Below, one piece after another: positions 9,302 through 9,352 of a stretch of DNA of 9,352 nt (its first letter is position 1; every line of letters starts with the position of its first letter). The stretch is from Idiomarina sp. UBA6142. Lineage in GTDB: Bacteria > Pseudomonadota > Gammaproteobacteria > Enterobacterales > Alteromonadaceae. The stretch spans positions 1-9,352 of the forward strand of contig DIVC01000061.1 of assembly GCA_002423905.1 (NCBI GenBank), given 5' to 3'. A program made the translations under genes and the position numbers. Under the pieces are notes generated by a model that was not told the origin of the DNA, searched no databases, and saw only the letters and a program-made list of their open reading frames with translations.

Positions 9302-9352
9302 ACTTGCCTATTTACATGGCAAACCGCAGGTAACTGGGGTTTTTCGGCAGCA
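9294..9352 (+). CDS. truD: tRNA pseudouridine(13) synthase TruD, first 19 codons (3' end outside window)
   Basis: Only 19 codons plus 2 bases are present. The reading [19 protein letters not shown] aligns with the start of E. coli TruD (FDNLTYLHGKPQGTGLL), the enzyme that makes pseudouridine 13 in tRNA-Glu. Its place after ispF is the conserved gammaproteobacterial order. The start is GTG at 9294, inside the end of ispF. It is the only usual start codon after an in-frame TGA at 9279-9281, and AAGG at 9281-9284 sits 9 nt upstream. The more obvious ATG at 9298, which overlaps the ispF stop as ATGA, is in another frame and hits a TAA after 11 codons, so it is not the start. Confidence 0.88.
   Translation, partial: MDELAYLHGKPQVTGVFRQ

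Overview
This is a conserved housekeeping stretch of a gammaproteobacterial chromosome. The protein sequences and gene order (rlmD-relA-mazG-pyrG-eno, then ftsB-ispD-ispF-truD) fit a marine Alteromonadales-type organism. Idiomarinaceae is my best guess, from general resemblance only. Base composition looks balanced and even throughout. I see no insertion sequence, integrase, tRNA, rRNA, CRISPR array or phage gene. No stretch over 300 bases lacks a gene; the largest gaps are 69 bp (mazG-pyrG) and 85 bp (between the divergent TSUP and ftsB genes).

Layout: positions 1-3326 (+) hold the 3' end of rlmD (23S rRNA m5U methyltransferase), relA (ppGpp synthetase) and mazG (NTP pyrophosphohydrolase). 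They are packed with a 3-nt gap and an ATGA overlap, so they look co-transcribed. A well-formed sigma70-type promoter inside the end of mazG precedes pyrG (CTP synthase, 3396-5033), and eno (enolase, 5069-6367) follows 35 nt later. Next come two accessory genes: an unrecognised Gln-rich protein (6380-7003, +) and a TSUP/TauE-SafE-type permease (7000-7722, -), whose stop codons overlap tail to tail. A short divergent control region with two abutting palindromes leads to ftsB (divisome), ispD and ispF (MEP isoprenoid pathway), and the first 19 codons of truD (tRNA pseudouridine synthase), which starts at GTG inside the end of ispF.

The genes link nucleotide supply and growth control (RelA, MazG, PyrG), glycolysis (Eno), RNA modification (RlmD, TruD), isoprenoid precursors (IspD, IspF) and cell division (FtsB). 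The core genes are ordinary and look intact, and I do not see an undescribed multi-gene system. The points worth a second look are small: possible RNA structure over the pyrG and eno ribosome binding sites, the twin palindromes before ftsB, the unknown gene after eno, and a changed residue beside the RlmD catalytic cysteine.
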